A program made the position numbers and the translations under genes. Under the pieces are notes generated by a model that saw only the letters and a list, made by a program, of their open reading frames with translations, ran no database searches and had not been told where the DNA came from. Of a stretch of 64,000 nt of DNA, positions 1 to 10,479 are shown one piece after another (the first letter of the stretch is position 1; each line of letters begins with the position of its first letter). The stretch covers positions 33,353,756 to 33,417,755 of the forward strand of contig CM030715.1 in NCBI GenBank assembly GCA_017979445.1, read 5' to 3'. Source of the DNA: Akebia trifoliata (Eukaryota > Streptophyta > Magnoliopsida > Ranunculales > Lardizabalaceae).

Positions 1-900
1 ATATTAAATTAGAAACTTTTATAGGAAATTAATAATGATGACGTGTCCATGTGATGAGCGTAATATATATTTTTTTCTTAGTAGTTTAGTTGTCCTTTAG
101 TTTGGTGCTTTGTTCACCGGAAAATGATGCTCAAATCCATGTTTTTGGAGATATCAACACCCACTTAAAAAAATAAAAAATGATGGATGGATCCCATTTA
201 TTTTAATACTTGGACTCCCTATTATAACTGATCATTTCAAATAAAAAATCCCTGTCAAGCAGGAAGACAAACTCGTCTGATTTTTCCATTTAGGGTTGAA
301 AAAGCTTATATAAATCGTTACTTCGATCAATTTCAATAATGAAGGTTGGTTAATATTGAATTTTTAAAATCTATGTTTAGGGTTTAAAATCAATTTATTT
401 CATTTATTTGAATCAAATGAATGATGCCCAAGAGATGCAACAAGGAGGGTTGTTACTCAATCAAATGTTCACAATGAGAATGAAATACAATAGTTTAGAA
501 GTTTTAAATCGAACTTGTTAATTTCCATTCTATTTCTGTTTCATTTTTTCGTGTCTATCATAAAACCTAATGTTAACCCTGTACTTATGAAATTTTAGAA
601 TATTGTTGACTTCACGTGAGGCACAATATCCAAATATTATCGACAAAAATAAGTCAGCATTATTGAGAAATTGTTGTCTTAGTTTGGGTGACATTATTTG
701 GAAGATGTCACCCTTTTTTGAGCTACATGCTTTGGTAATTGTCACCTTAGTTTGGTCGACATTATATGTTTTTTTGCTTGGGTTATAGTACTTCAACCGA
801 CTTAGATTTTGCATCCAAAGTTCAATGCACATTTCAAGATGATGGGGATTATGTAAGTAATTATACGATTTTGTTTTTTTAAGTTTAGTTTCTTATGTTG
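1..900. other. AT-rich intergenic stretch, no gene seen
   Basis: No reading frame here resembles a known protein, and the short open frames lack coding character. No RNA gene or clear repeat boundary could be recognised. It probably consists of old repeat debris upstream of the LTR-like and MULE-like pieces that follow. Confidence 0.5.
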
Positions 901-903
901 TTA

Positions 904-1160
904 TTGTTGAGTTTAGTCCCACATCGAACACAAATTGCCCTCTCTCTCTCTCCTTTTAAACTCTTGGACCTCTCCATTATTTGTCAATTGATTTTAAGTA
1001 AAACCCTCAAATTTATCATCTTGCTCTCCTCCACATCACTCAGTTCATAAGTCAACGTGCTTTGGCCCAATCTGACTCACATGTCCTTATAAGCTCCTGG
1101 GTCTCTCCACTCATTGCCAATTGATTTTGAGTTGAATCTCCAAATTTATTAGTTATTATG
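904..1160 (+). repeat. LTR/TRIM-like dispersed repeat, copy 1
   Basis: The piece opens with TGTTGAGTTTAGTCCCACAT. It then shows a CT-rich block, a CTCCTCCACATCA block, a GTGCTTTGGCCCA block and a CTTATAAGCTCCTGGG block. The same blocks in the same order recur at 16127-16520, so this is a dispersed repeat. The TGTTG start and the TATAAG-like box suggest a retrotransposon LTR or TRIM, but no internal domain, primer site or paired LTR was found. Confidence 0.5.
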
Positions 1161-1394
1161 ATGCATAATAAACATTTAACATATACATTTCAATATAGGT
1201 TCTGTTATCAATTGAACATTCACAAGTTAATGAATCATTCAAAGAGCCTGATTTCATGGATGTATTCACCACAGATAAAGTGTGTTTTGTTATTTAAAAT
1301 TACTTTACTAAAAGATTAAATGGTGGTTTCGATTTTAATGTTTTATTAATTATTTATTCGCATGTCTTTGATTGCCTTGATAAATTGACTTAAT

Positions 1395-1640
1395 GAGCTA
1401 GGGATATTGGAAAATTTGTTGGTACAATTGTTATTGTGTCAAAGATCAGACTTCAGTCATTGAGTAAAACACCTAGGATTACATATGATTGTGAAAGGGG
1501 TGAAAATTTTCTAAGGGAAAAAATTGAAAAGTACCTCAAAACGTGGTGGTTTTCCTTTCTCATTGCAAGGTATAAAACTACACTCAGCAACCAATGGAAG
1601 GTTTCTGTTGTTTATGATACCCACAACCATTCACTCTTCG
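1395..1640 (+). pseudogene. MULE transposase / FAR1-type N-terminal domain relic
   Basis: The plus strand reads through about 80 codons that resemble the zinc-chelating FAR1/MULE DNA-binding region. There is an ARDIGKFVGTIVIV-like lead, an ITYDCERGENFL block and an ending WKVSVVYDTHNHSL. In the family this pattern is usually a CERGG segment followed by a W-x-L-x-V-x-x-x-HNHPL segment. The internal cysteine is lost (the family KCGCPF is replaced by TWWFSF). The frame ends soon after the HNH part and no catalytic DDE region follows. This looks like a dead fragment of a Mutator-like transposase. Confidence 0.55.
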
Positions 1641-1825
1641 AGAGTAATTTTGTACGTGGTTGTTTTATTATAGTGATTGTTTTTTGTGGGTCAATGTAAT
1701 TTGTAAATAATTTTTTGAATGTGTGTTTTTTTTTATTTAAAATTTGCAGAAAATTTGAAGAAAGTTTGTTGCTTCAAAGTGAATGTTTGAAAGTTAGTTT
1801 GTTAAAAAAATTTGAAGAAAATACA

Positions 1826-2062
1826 GTGTCCAATTTCGTCTGACATTGACCAAAACATGTTAAATGACTCGGGTCAATAATTTTTATTTTTATACAAACT
1901 CTCTGTCGACCAAAGTCATCTGATATCTTTCAAAACATGCCAGATGTACTCAGTCGACACAGAGAGTTTGCATACCCAAAAAATTTTTGTCGACCGAGTA
2001 CATCTGACATGGAACATTTAATGTCAGATGACTTTAGTCGACACATAGAGTTTGTATACCAA
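1826..2062. repeat. Clustered alternating inverted repeats (foldback element)
   Basis: A unit of about 40-45 bp, roughly (A/G)TACAAACTCT..GTCGAC.AAGTCATCTGA, occurs about five times in alternating orientation. The outer arms near 1891-1925 and 2024-2059 are near-perfect reverse complements, as are the inner arms near 1949-1975 and 1988-2008. Each unit holds GTCGAC, itself a palindrome. A weaker, older unit lies at 1838-1890. This would fold as a long hairpin and is MITE- or foldback-like, but it matches no family I can name. Confidence 0.6.
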
Positions 2063-2249
2063 AAAAACAATTGTTGATCTGAAAATCAACGATCTGGTAA
2101 ATTCAAGGGTCAATTTGCCTAAAATTGCACAAGGCATATTTTGTCATGAATAAGTTGAATATCACATGAAAACCTAGTACATCTGTTGGGAAAACTCTAA
2201 GAAGCGAAAAATTGGGGAGAACAAACAAGAAAGAAAATCAACCACAAAA

Positions 2250-2505
2250 TATATGACTACAAATACAACAAATCCATTTGGAAGATGATGAGCCCACAAC
2301 AGCAAAACTTTGTTTGATCACAATTCACAGCACGCAGAATTCTCATAAAAAATTGACCAGATTATATCCATCAGTGTTAGAAACCCGATATATATGAGCA
2401 CAAATATGACTGCAAATCAATTTAGAATACAATGGGCCCCAAAACAGCAAAACTTAGTTTGATCACAATTAACAACACAGAACTTCAGCATAAAAATGGA
2501 TCACA
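2250..2505. repeat. Direct repeat of about 105 bp, two copies
   Basis: Copy 1 (about 2250-2355) and copy 2 (about 2398-2502) share the order AAATATGACT.CAAAT, then CAACAGCAAAACTT.GTTTGATC, then ACAATT.ACA.CAC.CAGAA, at about 80 percent identity by eye. No open frame supports coding. It may be a duplicated piece of transposon or of an untranslated region. Confidence 0.5.
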
Positions 2506-2509
2506 CAAC

Positions 2510-4020
2510 ATGCAAGCTCATTACCAGAATTTTCTTTTATCTATTAACAGAAGAGAAAGGCTGTGTGCTTTTATTGTTCTTCATCACAGCCAATTACAGC
2601 AGCATGGATGCTCAGTCTTTTAACTTTGTTCATATTTACACCAATAAATTTACGAGAACAAAAAAAAAAAAATTGATTTTAGCAAAAACCATATAGAAAT
2701 CACCATGAGACCTTGTTCGACAAACCAAGATAGGTGAATTTGGAAAAAAAGAATAAATTATTTTGTGTCAGACTGTCACGCACCATCCTTTGGAAAGTGC
2801 TCTTCCTTTCGCTTCCCCAGAGCTAATATAGAGGAAGGCAAGTGTAATCTGAAAAAAAGGGTAAAAATGAATTTAGGTACAATCCGAATTGGAAAAAAAA
2901 ATCCTACAAAATTGGGGCACAAATAGACCAGATATTCTTTACTGAAATATAGACTCGGCAAAGAAAAGTAGCTACCCTGATTCAAAGAGCCTAACAAATT
3001 ATCAAACAATTATTTTGCTTACTTATTGACAGTAACAACGAATAATTGAACTTCTAAAATCATCGAACTTGAGAAATAATGATTCAATAAGATTTCCTAA
3101 ATCTCATTTTTTTCATAGATTGCCTAAATCTCATGAATTCAGATTACCACTTTTTTTTTCTCTTTTTTTTTACCGCTTTAAAGGATTATGAATATCATCT
3201 TGAGTTGTGCTTATTTCCACCGCCAATGCAAGCATAGGTGACATGCATCCCTGGTTTTATTGTTATTAATTAGCAGGAGAATGGCTAGGAAGAGTAAACA
3301 TTATGGACAGCAAAAGAAACATTAGCGAGAGAGATTAATGAAGAAATTATCCATCCCTACATTTAACTTAGAAATGAGGCTCGGTGTGCTTGTGTTGTCT
3401 ACATCATCAACAAACTAGTCATGAAATGGCACTCATTTCTACTTTGAAACTTCCATATGTTGTATGATCATGTAAGTAGTCAATACATGTCATACGCCCA
3501 TTTGCACTCCACTTGTAAGGTCCATAGAGGGATCATATTCGATGATTCAACCACACAGTGAATTGTCTACATCCTAGAGACCATCTTCACAAAAATCTCA
3601 TGAAAAGTGGACTTGAAATAGAAAAATCCATAATATTCATTTAAATAACTATTTTGGTTTTTTTTTTTTTAAATGTAGTTAGCAATATCAGAATAGAATA
3701 ATAATGCACATTGAAGGGGTTACCAATAGGTCCCTCATGCGGGGGAGGAAAAATAGGGAGTTTAGACCAACACTCCAGTGAATCTCCAATAGAAACAAGG
3801 TGATACTAACATACTCAATTCCTGAACAATGAACACTTTGTTATTATCAGACTGACACCCTAGTTCATCACAATATAAATATACCAAGATATAGAAACAT
3901 GTCAAAAACAGAACATTTGTTTATAATAAAATGGACAAACAAGTTGAGCTTTTGATCCTTAAAAGCTGATGGTATATAACAGATGTATCATCATTGAGAC
4001 ACTAAAAGCTGTAGTATCAT
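2510..4020. other. Intergenic stretch, nothing recognised
   Basis: No coding similarity, RNA gene or repeat family was recognised on either strand. The short frames are of ordinary random length for this base composition. The unplaced 3' end of the minus-strand MYB gene could in principle extend into the upper part, but no convincing coding sequence was seen. Confidence 0.4.
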
Positions 4021-4024
4021 TGTT

Positions 4025-4075
4025 AAATTGGTTAACTCCCCCACTTATCAAAAAAAATAAAATTGGTTAACTCCC
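4025..4075 (+). mobile_element. Minimal LINE 3'-end insertion with 16-bp target duplication
   Basis: The 16-bp string AAATTGGTTAACTCCC occurs at 4025-4040 and again, perfectly, at 4060-4075. Between them lie 19 bp (4041-4059) reading CCACTTATCAAAAAAAATA. ACTTATCAAAA is the typical 3' terminus of plant L1-type LINEs just before the poly(A). The structure is that of an extremely 5'-truncated LINE insertion with an intact target-site duplication. Confidence 0.7.
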
Positions 4076-4581
4076 TTGGGTTAGCATTGATTTCTAGGAC
4101 TACACATACCTGCTAGTTGCAGACCTGCAAAGCACCCCCCTCAATTAGAGAGTGGCTGACCTGCCTGGCTTGTGTAGGCTACAACCTACAATGGAAAACA
4201 TGAGTATTTACAGTAAATAACTGGGAAAGATAAGATCCTTGGTATACTGAGGATCATTGGAAAAATAAATAAATATATCAGGGTGTAATATATGGACAAA
4301 ATATTTGACATCATTTATGAGAACCTATTAATAGTGACACTAAAAGGCCCTGTTATATGTAACTTAGAAATGGGCATTTGCAATTATGCACCAAATTTTC
4401 ATAATGTTAGCAATGAAGAAGCAACTGCATCCAAAAGTCCACCATTAAATCAACAAGCACCACCATTAAGGCTAGAAATGTCAGAACGTATGAGATGATC
4501 TCCTAGGTAAGAAAATGGTACTCACCTAAATTCAAACCGTAACTGCTCTCCATGTGGATCTCATGATGTTTAGTCAACATG

Positions 4582-4629
4582 TCAAATAGTCAATCTTTTT
4601 TTTTTTGATAAGTATCAAATAGTCAATCT
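4582..4629 (-). mobile_element. Minimal LINE 3'-end insertion with 15-bp target duplication
   Basis: TCAAATAGTCAATCT occurs at 4582-4596 and again at 4615-4629. The 18 bp between them is ten T followed by GATAAGTA, the reverse complement of a plant L1 3' tail (TACTTATC plus poly(A)). It is a second near-minimal LINE insertion, inserted in the opposite orientation to the one at 4041. Confidence 0.75.
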
Positions 4630-4667
4630 ATACTGACTCATTTTCATACAAAGAAGGTATTCCACGT

Positions 4668-7600
4668 TTAGTTTACATGTGTCTGTGGGATGAGGGTGGC
4701 TGGTTTTTTGGTGAAGATATATTTACCATGGAAATCATCCTCACAACATGAGCTGAGGTCCAGCCATAGAAGCTCAAAAACTATATAAAATGATCCATTA
4801 AAATATGATAAACTGAAGATTATGTTTTCTACCAAAAAGGCACAACTATTTACTTCTCTACACAAAGACCTGCATAACAAGATGAATGGTGAAAGAAGAG
4901 AAGATATCTCAATCTTAGTCTGGATAGTCTTTTGTCCCCCTCTTAAAGAATCCGGTTTCTTTAAAGGCATGGACCCACTATTTGCACCAAGATTCGCATC
5001 AGAAGAAACATCTACAGCAGTTGAGGTGTTGCACTTGGGTTTGGAATTATCCCACACCATATCAAATGCGTGTTCCAGGCGTTTTTCCACAGATTTTACA
5101 GGAGCTGATGTTTCAGGTAGCCGAGAATTTGGTGAAGAAAGGGAAAGCCAGTTCAAAGATGGAAGATCTGAACTTCTAAGATTGACTTGGCCACTACAGA
5201 CATGCGGACATAAACGTGTCGAACCCCCTACATCATTGGAATTTCTGCTTCTCGATTCTGGTGTACAAACATGGTCAGAATCATTTCCATAGGAAGCTGG
5301 AGTGGAAGTCTCATGCCGTCGTTTTCTGATAATAGATGGGGTATTTTTGAAACTCATCGCTGCTTTCCTCAATATTGATTCTGGGCTACTATTTACAAAG
5401 ATACTTCTCTCATGACTAGGTGGAGTAGAACAAAAAACTGGACTCTTTGCCTGCAACGTGTAACTGTCTGTGCTCGAAAATTTACTGTTGTTCAAGTCAA
5501 TATCCAAATCCTTCAACTCAGGTGGCCTATAATACAACGGACCAAAATTTATATCCTTGGAGTGTAGAGGTGTGGCATGAACTTTGCTATGCCTACAAGC
5601 TTGAACATTGTCTCTACCAGATTCACATCCTACCCAATTTGAAAAGGTATTGTTGGATTCACTGTTAAATCTTGAGCCCATATCACTAGAGTTATTATTC
5701 AGAGAAGAGGCATAATGACGAGGCCTTTTAGGAGATTCAAGTAATCTCTTGGCAGTGACAGGAACAACCAACTCTGGAGATTTGTGACTTTTTTTGCTAC
5801 AGAAGCTTGCACCGAAAGGAGATTTCAAAGAAGAGGTTGTCAAAGCAATATGTCTTGCTGGGGGGGATCTGGGAGATGAAAGATCATCATGATTGACATG
5901 CTCATTCGTACGTTTCTGTGAATTCGGGAATTTCATAGGATCACCCAATGAAATCCCGGATGGTATTTCAGGACGGATTGCAATAGAAAGACGTAAATCA
6001 TCAGGAATGCTAGTGTGACTAGCATCTGCTCCACGATGCTCATAGATCAGACTACTTGCAATGGCATTTTTAACATCACATTGGTTCCCAAAGGGTGACT
6101 TTTTCAGATTGTCTACTGCTTTCGGGGATCTGGTTTTTTCTCTCTTAACAAGTTGCAATTGTTCATCTTTCTCCTTTCCATTAGAATTTCCCACAATTGA
6201 AGCTCCCAAACTATTATCAACTCCACCCTCTGAGCCCATTTTCTGACCAAGAGAACCTACTGTTCCAGGAGACTGCTCATCCTTTACACATTCTTCCTTT
6301 CTTTCTTGTATGCACAAATCAGAAGCGCTGACACCTGGCAGATCTTCAGCAGACCCAGATTTTAAATAAGAATCCAACTTCTTTTTCACCGAGCAGTTCC
6401 AATGGTTCTTGATCGAGTTGTCTGCCCTGTTTGGTTCCAAAAGAAAAAAAGAACTTAAGAATGAATGTGCTCGTACTAAATAGGGACATGTCGTCATAAA
6501 AAGAAGAAGGAATTTCCGATCTGGTAGACCATAGTGGATCCTCCTAGGCCAATAACCAACCACTAGAATATCCACACTATCCAATTTATTCATTTCTTTC
6601 TGCAGGCTTAGCCATTTCTAGTTCTGATCATGCAGGAGAACCTTGTATACGGTCCTTATAGTCTACCAGAAGGAAATTTAACTTTGATGTAATGGTGATC
6701 ATCCATAGGTACCTTCCAGGTATAAGCTTTGCTATTTCTGCCCATCTGTTCCCATGTATTTGATGGGCATCAATAAGAGCCAGCTCCTCCTCCTTGGTCC
6801 ATGGATCTTTATTTATCGTAGGATTTAAATGGTTGTGCCACCTGAAAATCAATCATTAATTTCAAATTTTCAAGAATAAACAGTTAAACATCCCTTCTAA
6901 AATAATAAAAAAATACATAGTTCAGAAAGGTTTAGCAGCTTAGCTCTTGCAAGTATTATAGTCAGAAGCTAACCAGGTTATGCCCTAATTTAACTTTTTA
7001 TAGTTCGGATAAATGGCCATAATAAAAAGGCACTAAGTGGCAGGTTGGAAGCAGAGCAGATTTGGTCAGTCAGAAATAGTACAGAACCCTATAATTATCT
7101 GGTTGCCTGACAAGGGTCAAGGAATTAGGTTCTGTCCCCATTCACTCTTTTTGCTCATCGGGCCATTTTCACAGTTGTACTTCATGGTCTTCCATGCAGT
7201 TCATGAATTTGACCCAATGATGAAAAAACTGAATCTTTATTTCTCCCATTTATGATACTAAAGAACCCCATTTAACTATAGATTGAAAAGAAAGTAAACT
7301 AAAGCATTAATGCATCCTTGTTTCCACATAGAACTGTTGAAGCAACCACAAACTGGCTAAAGCTCTCCCGAAGAAAGTAAAAGAAAAAGGGCTTCAATAA
7401 GCAATAGTACTTAATGATCAAATATATTCATTGCACGTCAGGAATTTGGCGCAGTAACAGTTGTCACTTACCGTTCTCGGCATTGCTTGCCTATGCGACC
7501 TGGCAAGGATTTTGCTATTGCAGACCACTTCTTCTTAATACCATTTTCTTTAACCAGATTAATAATATGTTCATCTTCCTGAAAACAACAAAACAAGAAA

Positions 7601-10244
7601 CATTTCAAGGTCATGGTGTGTAAACATGAGATGTAGGCACATTGTCTGCTAGGAACAAATAAGCAAGAAGTTCAACATGCACCTCTTTTGTCCATGGTCC
7701 TTTAACAAGTTCTGGATTAAGAACCTTCTGCCACCGGTGCAGGCACTGAACATCTGTCCGACCCCGAATATAACAAGCTGCAGAAGATCAGAAAGTTCAT
7801 CAAAACAACAGTTTGGACTGACATAGGAATTTAAAACTTCATCATATGGGCTTAGACCCATAGCTCAGTTGGTTTGACACATTGCAAAGCAACTTTGAGG
7901 TTGTGAGTTCAAGTCCAGCTTACCCATCCAAAATAAATAATAATAATAATAAAACTTCATATACAGTAGCTAATCTGCGCGATAAAATACCCAGGTAAGT
8001 TGCTTTACATTAAATATACACTTACAATTCTCAAATAAATGAAGCCAGATGCACATAATAATAAAAAATTACAATATTAATTATTTATCATAGCGAAAAT
8101 TGGAGAAGTTCCATATTATTTTCAACCCTTCAGAAGTTAATAATACCATGTTCGACAATTCTAAATGGAAGTCTATTTTAACTACATACAACTAGAAACC
8201 AGAAAACATTAAAGCCTATCCCAAAGATTTGGGATCAACTAAACAAATCTTCTTCCCCTATTCCACTTTATCTAAAGCCAAGTCGTCTGCAGGAGTCATG
8301 AAAAAAAAATCAATAAATAAAATATTAGATAGAAGAATGCACACCTATTTTCTTCCAATTTTTTGCATGGTGAAGCTTGACTGCTTTCGTTAAAGTTTCA
8401 TCCTGTTTCAAATTAACAGAGCAGAGAAAACAAAGGCATTAATAGTTAACAAAATCTAAAAAACTTCAGTGATTGTGAGTCCTTACAAAAAGTTAGGGAT
8501 GAATTCAAGCTTTTGACCAGGTTGTGGGTTCTTGTACTTAAATAGGTATGTGAGAAAGAAGGTTCATATTTCTTTTAATTCATATTTCTTCCAAACAAAC
8601 AGTAAATAAGACACTAAGTCCCAGCAAGGAATGATCAAAAGCAGTGATGTAGACCATATTTTATAGCTCTTTAACTACTTTTCAAGGTACTAGCCTATGT
8701 AGGTCTGCACAATTAAACTAGGTTTGCCTACCATTCCATCATTTTTTTAGTTCCACCGAAGCATTAGAAAGGGTGACAACCGATCAAAAAAAAAAATTTA
8801 GAAAGGTTGGCATGATCTCAAATTTAATCTTCAAAGATAAGCAAGAGCTTCTAAACAGAATAATACACACAATCAAAGCATCGAGCTATAAACCAAACTA
8901 AAATGATATTCAACAGAAAAAAAAAAATATTTCAGTTACTAACCTCCTTTTCTGTCCAGCCTCCCTTTGTTGAGCGTCTAGTTGGACCAGTTGTCCTCCT
9001 AGAAATAAAACAACAGTCAATATCACAATGAAAGCCACAATACCATCGTTCGTACAATAAGTTAATAGCAGAAGACCCTACAAAACTAATTAAAGAATAA
9101 CATCCATAAGGTCTCTGTGTTTTCATGTAAAATGTTATGTTGGTGACTTGCCTTCCGTTGGAGGTAGCTTTGTATCAGCAAAATGCATTGTATACCAAGA
9201 AGTGATATTACTTGGGGTAACTTTTCCACGATATGGTAATATTTTCCCTAGTGGCAATTTTGTTATTATACGCATGGTTTAAAAAATCATATCAATTGAA
9301 CGTCTCGGTTAATGAAAAAACCAATAAAGTATCGATACATTCCCAAAACATTCAATGTTTCGTATCAATCTTGGCCGTTACAGATACGTATCAACAGATA
9401 CATTCTGATACATTAAACCATATTTGTACGAACTATAAAGTCATAGCCAACTCGATTTAGGGTTTTTGTTCAGTTTTTCTGTGAGGAAGAGAGATTGTGA
9501 CCTTATTTTTTCACCGTTCCGTGGAAGTAGGCAAAACAAACCACATAAATTTTGTGTCTTGTTCTCTTTCTCTGATTTGCATTTTGAATTACAATACCTA
9601 CTTAAAGCTACTTTCACGGATGAACTAAGAAATTCATACCAATTTGAAAGCTGATACAAAATACCAATCAAATACTTAACTAACAGAAAATAAGTTAAAA
9701 ACATTAAGAAAAAAGAGACTGAAAAAAATACCCTTTAGCAGAGTTTCTCTTAGTAAGAGCTGTATCGCAACTCGTATCAGAAACCGAAGAACTCGAAGCA
9801 GTGACTGTAACATCCTTCCTCGTCTGCGAACTAGAATCCTCTTTCTTCACCTCTTCTTCCATATCTTTCGGAACCAACTCTGCAACTAAAACAAACAAAC
9901 AAACCTAAACAAGAACTCCGAAAAGAACCAAATACTAACCCTAACTACAAATATTTATCTCAAAAAACCCAACTTCAAAGCTCGATTTTCAACGATTCAA
10001 TCTTCGAATCCGACTCTCCAAACAAAGAACACAGTTAAGCAATCAGATCAAAATCAAAATCAACAGAAAAAACATAGAGATTTCAATATATTATAGGGTT
10101 TTATGATTCTTTCTTGATTATATGAAATCAGGAGCTCTGTAACGGCTAGAAAAGAAGCTAAAGGACAAGAAAAACGCAAAATAATAATATAAAAAAGTTC
10201 TTTATTTAGAGAAACTGACCTTCATTAGGATTTTCGACCGCCAT
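4668..10244 (-). CDS. MYB3R: MYB3R-class three-repeat MYB transcription factor (8 exons; 3' end uncertain)
   Basis: Exons were assembled from GT-AG junctions and phase: 10244-10220, 9885-9732, 8998-8944, 8402-8345, 7777-7683, 7578-7472, 6841-6713, and from 6426 to a stop at 4668 if read through (about 793 residues). Repeat R1 starts near [17 protein letters not shown] and includes [17 protein letters not shown]2 has KGPWTKEEDE and [19 protein letters not shown]3 has [30 protein letters not shown] and NSIKNHWN. The tail holds the MYB3R motif [20 protein letters not shown]. These proteins bind AACGG-core MSA elements and control G2/M genes, as activators or within DREAM-type repressors. The 3' end is uncertain: after about 4890 the frame turns hydrophobic and non-conserved, so an unseen intron and final exon are likely. 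Exon 2 has two possible in-phase acceptors, six bases apart. In R1 the usual Asp of DRTDVQ is Gly. Confidence 0.9.
7858..7960 (+). mobile_element. tRNA-derived SINE-like repeat in MYB3R intron
   Basis: A tRNA-like head carries an A box (TAGCTCAGTTGG) and a B box (GGTTGTGAGTTCAAGTCC) at tRNA spacing, followed by a short tail ending in (AAT)n. It has no anticodon stem that pairs properly and no acceptor-stem complement, so it is not a working tRNA. It lies antisense to the host intron (7778-8344). Confidence 0.6.
8212..8292 (+). repeat. Dispersed plant repeat fragment (SINE/RTE-tail-like)
   Basis: The order AAAGCCTATCCCAAAGATTT, GGGATCAACTA, then CTATTCCACTTTATCTAAAG, GCCAAGTCGTC matches a widespread plant repeat tail (AAAGCCTTATCCCAA, GGGGTCGGCTA, CCATTC, CTATCTAAGGCCA). 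It is an isolated, diverged fragment in an intron of the MYB gene. Confidence 0.5.
8764..8806 (+). mobile_element. Third candidate miniature LINE/SINE insertion
   Basis: TTAGAAAGG at 8764-8772 recurs at 8798-8806. The 25 bp between them ends in CCGATC plus eleven A (and two T), a tail seen in plant non-LTR elements. The short 9-bp target duplication makes this case weaker than the two near 4.0 and 4.6 kb. Confidence 0.4.
9273..9423. mobile_element. MITE-like element in MYB3R intron 2
   Basis: The ends are imperfect inverted repeats (CATGGTTTAAAAAATC at the left, GATACATTAAACCAT at the right). The interior is rich in GATACGTATC-type motifs. This matches the look of plant ATGGTTTAAA-type MITEs. 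It lies in the second intron of the MYB gene (8999-9731). Confidence 0.5.
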
Positions 10245-10290
10245 GAATTAGGTTTTTACAGAAGTAGAGAGAAGTTACGATGGACAAGTC

Positions 10291-10298
10291 GCGGGAAA
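10291..10298 (-). promoter_or_regulatory. E2F consensus site upstream of MYB3R
   Basis: GCGGGAAA, the reverse complement of the perfect E2F octamer TTTCCCGC, sits 47 bp upstream of the MYB3R start codon. E2F/DP sites of this form drive G1/S genes in plants. Function here is inferred from position and sequence. Confidence 0.6.
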
Positions 10299-10358
10299 CT
10301 GAAAAGAAGTAAAGCCCTCTCTCTCTATGAAGAAGAAGAGTCCAAAGGAAACTAAATA

Positions 10359-10470
10359 CCGTTTAATTTCCGCCCCTTTTAAAGCACCCTCTACAGCTTA
10401 CGTTAGAAGGAAGCCAAGAGCCGAGTTAACGGCTTATTGGTAACGGCACCTAACGGCGCTTCTCACCGTT
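10359..10470. promoter_or_regulatory. Cluster of five AACGG (MSA-type) cores upstream of MYB3R
   Basis: AACGG cores lie at 10428-10432, 10442-10446 and 10452-10456 on the plus strand, and at 10359-10363 and 10466-10470 on the minus strand. The core at 10452 sits in CCTAACGGC, which fits the first nine positions of the MSA consensus YCYAACGGYYA. MYB3R proteins bind this motif, so the cluster suggests auto- or cross-regulation of this gene. Confidence 0.6.
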
Positions 10471-10479
10471 TAAACACTA

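Noticed and set aside
4822..5292. Open frame of 156 codons on the plus strand
   Set aside because: It is antisense to the well-supported last exon of the MYB3R gene and shows no protein-like conservation.
7858..7931. Possible tRNA gene
   Set aside because: A and B boxes are present but the acceptor and anticodon stems do not pair and an (AAT)n tail follows, so it is a SINE head.
10366..10377. Second E2F site TTTCCGCCCC upstream of MYB3R
   Set aside because: It does not fit the E2F consensus WTTSSCSS because the central C is G.
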